The translations under genes were made by a program, and so were the position numbers. Below the pieces are notes generated by a model that worked only from the letters and a program-made list of their open reading frames with translations, was not told where the DNA came from and ran no database searches. Of a stretch of DNA of 7,718 bases, positions 7,112-7,718 are shown piece after piece (position 1 is the first letter of the stretch; each line of letters begins with the position of its first letter). This DNA is from Nitrospiria bacterium. Its GTDB lineage: Bacteria > Nitrospirota > Nitrospiria > Nitrospirales > UBA8639. The DNA is taken from assembly GCA_030430725.1 (NCBI GenBank), contig JAUIKP010000142.1, positions 1 to 7,718 on the forward strand, given 5' to 3'.

Positions 7112-7717
7112 TTAGGGAATGGCCGCAAAATCTAAATCAAAAGTCACTTCGCCTCCCATTCCCGGGAATACTTTGATGGTGGATTGAGCCATGGGGTCAA
7201 AAACGTCATAGTTAAAGGACGCCACAATCTTTGCACGATACAAGGGAGGATCTTGGCTTGGACTGAACAGCGTTGCTCTGGCATCAAAGCGAATGCGATC
7301 AGGCTTGATCAACCGATCACCCTGTATAAGCAAAAGATAGCTGTCTTTGGCAAAACTTGGGAAATCCCCAAAAATCATGACCACAACTTGCAGGGATTTT
7401 TCGTCCAGAACTCGCTGAATATCTTGGGATGCGAGGTTTTCTCCTCGCAAAGCAAAATGACTGGCCATCACCGCAATGCCATTTAATTTCGTCATAAGAA
7501 ATCCATGAGCATGAGGAACATCTTCAGATTTTCCGAAACGCCAATACAACCTATTGGGTGGAGTCCGGTTCCGGGCTCCCTCCTGACCATTTTTGATGGC
7601 TTCAAGAATTTGAGATTCTGAGGGATGGAGAACAATACCCCACACAGGAGAGGATACGACGATGACCAGGCCCGCTCCCAAAAGCAACCAAATACCGGCA
7701 CCTCTTACCAAACCCAA
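7112..7717 (-). CDS. Exported protein of unknown function (5' end at window edge)
   Basis: I do not recognise this family. The frame is open for at least 201 codons to the window edge; a TTG at 7715-7717 could be the start, but the true start may lie beyond the edge. Residues 8-27 (GIWLLLGAGLVIVVSSPVWG) look like a signal peptide or membrane anchor, preceded by one arginine, so the protein probably acts outside the cytoplasm. The remaining 170 or so residues alternate short charged and beta-strand-like stretches (for example LQVVVMIFGDF near 109-119 and YRAKIVASFNYDVF near 160-173), suggesting a beta-rich fold. It ends with GMGGEVTFDLDFAAIP. No catalytic motif, cysteine pair, lipobox or repeat is visible. 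It ends 11 nt before the longer cinA start and reads in the same direction, so it is probably in the same operon. A link to CinA function is not implied. Confidence 0.8.
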   Translation of the reverse strand: MGLVRGAGIWLLLGAGLVIVVSSPVWGIVLHPSESQILEAIKNGQEGARNRTPPNRLYWRFGKSEDVPHAHGFLMTKLNGIAVMASHFALRGENLASQDIQRVLDEKSLQVVVMIFGDFPSFAKDSYLLLIQGDRLIKPDRIRFDARATLFSPSQDPPLYRAKIVASFNYDVFDPMAQSTIKVFPGMGGEVTFDLDFAAIP

Positions 7718-7718
7718 C

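Noticed and set aside
1..7718. tRNA, rRNA, CRISPR, IS element or prophage signals
   Set aside because: No tandem spaced repeats, terminal inverted repeats, transposase or integrase motifs, or tRNA-like sequence were seen by eye. Nearly all bases are coding, and the gaps are under 90 nt.

Overview
The window is a co-directional block of ordinary bacterial chromosome. Every supported gene lies on the minus strand, so transcription runs from base 7718 towards base 1. In that order the genes are: an exported protein of unknown function (cut by the window edge or starting on it), cinA, thpR (ligT), recA, alaS, mltG, and the first 59 codons of a RidA/YjgF-family protein cut by the other edge. Gaps are short: 11 nt, a 4-nt overlap, 83, 63, 81 and 24 nt. 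This suggests one or two overlapping transcription units. No RNA gene, insertion sequence, CRISPR array, prophage gene or convincing rho-independent terminator was found.

The organism is a Gram-negative-type bacterium of medium GC by eye. The cinA-ligT-recA order is known from Deinococcus, and recA next to alaS is common in Proteobacteria and related phyla. The proteins look to me most like a Nitrospira-type lineage (Nitrospirota). That is an impression from protein style and gene order, not from a search, and should be held loosely.

Bases 5176-7717 hold the exported unknown, CinA (pyrophosphatase plus NMN deamidase domains) and ThpR (2H phosphoesterase). CinA and ThpR are translationally coupled by an ATGA overlap. 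Bases 3950-5175 hold recA with its own plausible sigma70-type promoter and a good ribosome binding site. The 63-nt recA-alaS gap carries no recX. Instead it has an extended -10-like sequence and a seven-codon ORF ending one base before the alaS start, which itself lacks a Shine-Dalgarno sequence. Bases 203-3949 hold a full-length alanyl-tRNA synthetase and the endolytic murein transglycosylase MltG, with no ruvX between them. Bases 1-178 hold the RidA-family start.

Functionally the block mixes DNA repair (RecA), nucleotide and RNA end metabolism (CinA, ThpR), translation (AlaRS), cell-wall synthesis (MltG) and probable metabolite damage control (RidA family). No undescribed multi-gene system is visible. 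The points worth a second look are small: the alaS leader, an inverted repeat in the recA promoter, a RecA tail that is not acidic, and the absence of recX and ruvX from this block.
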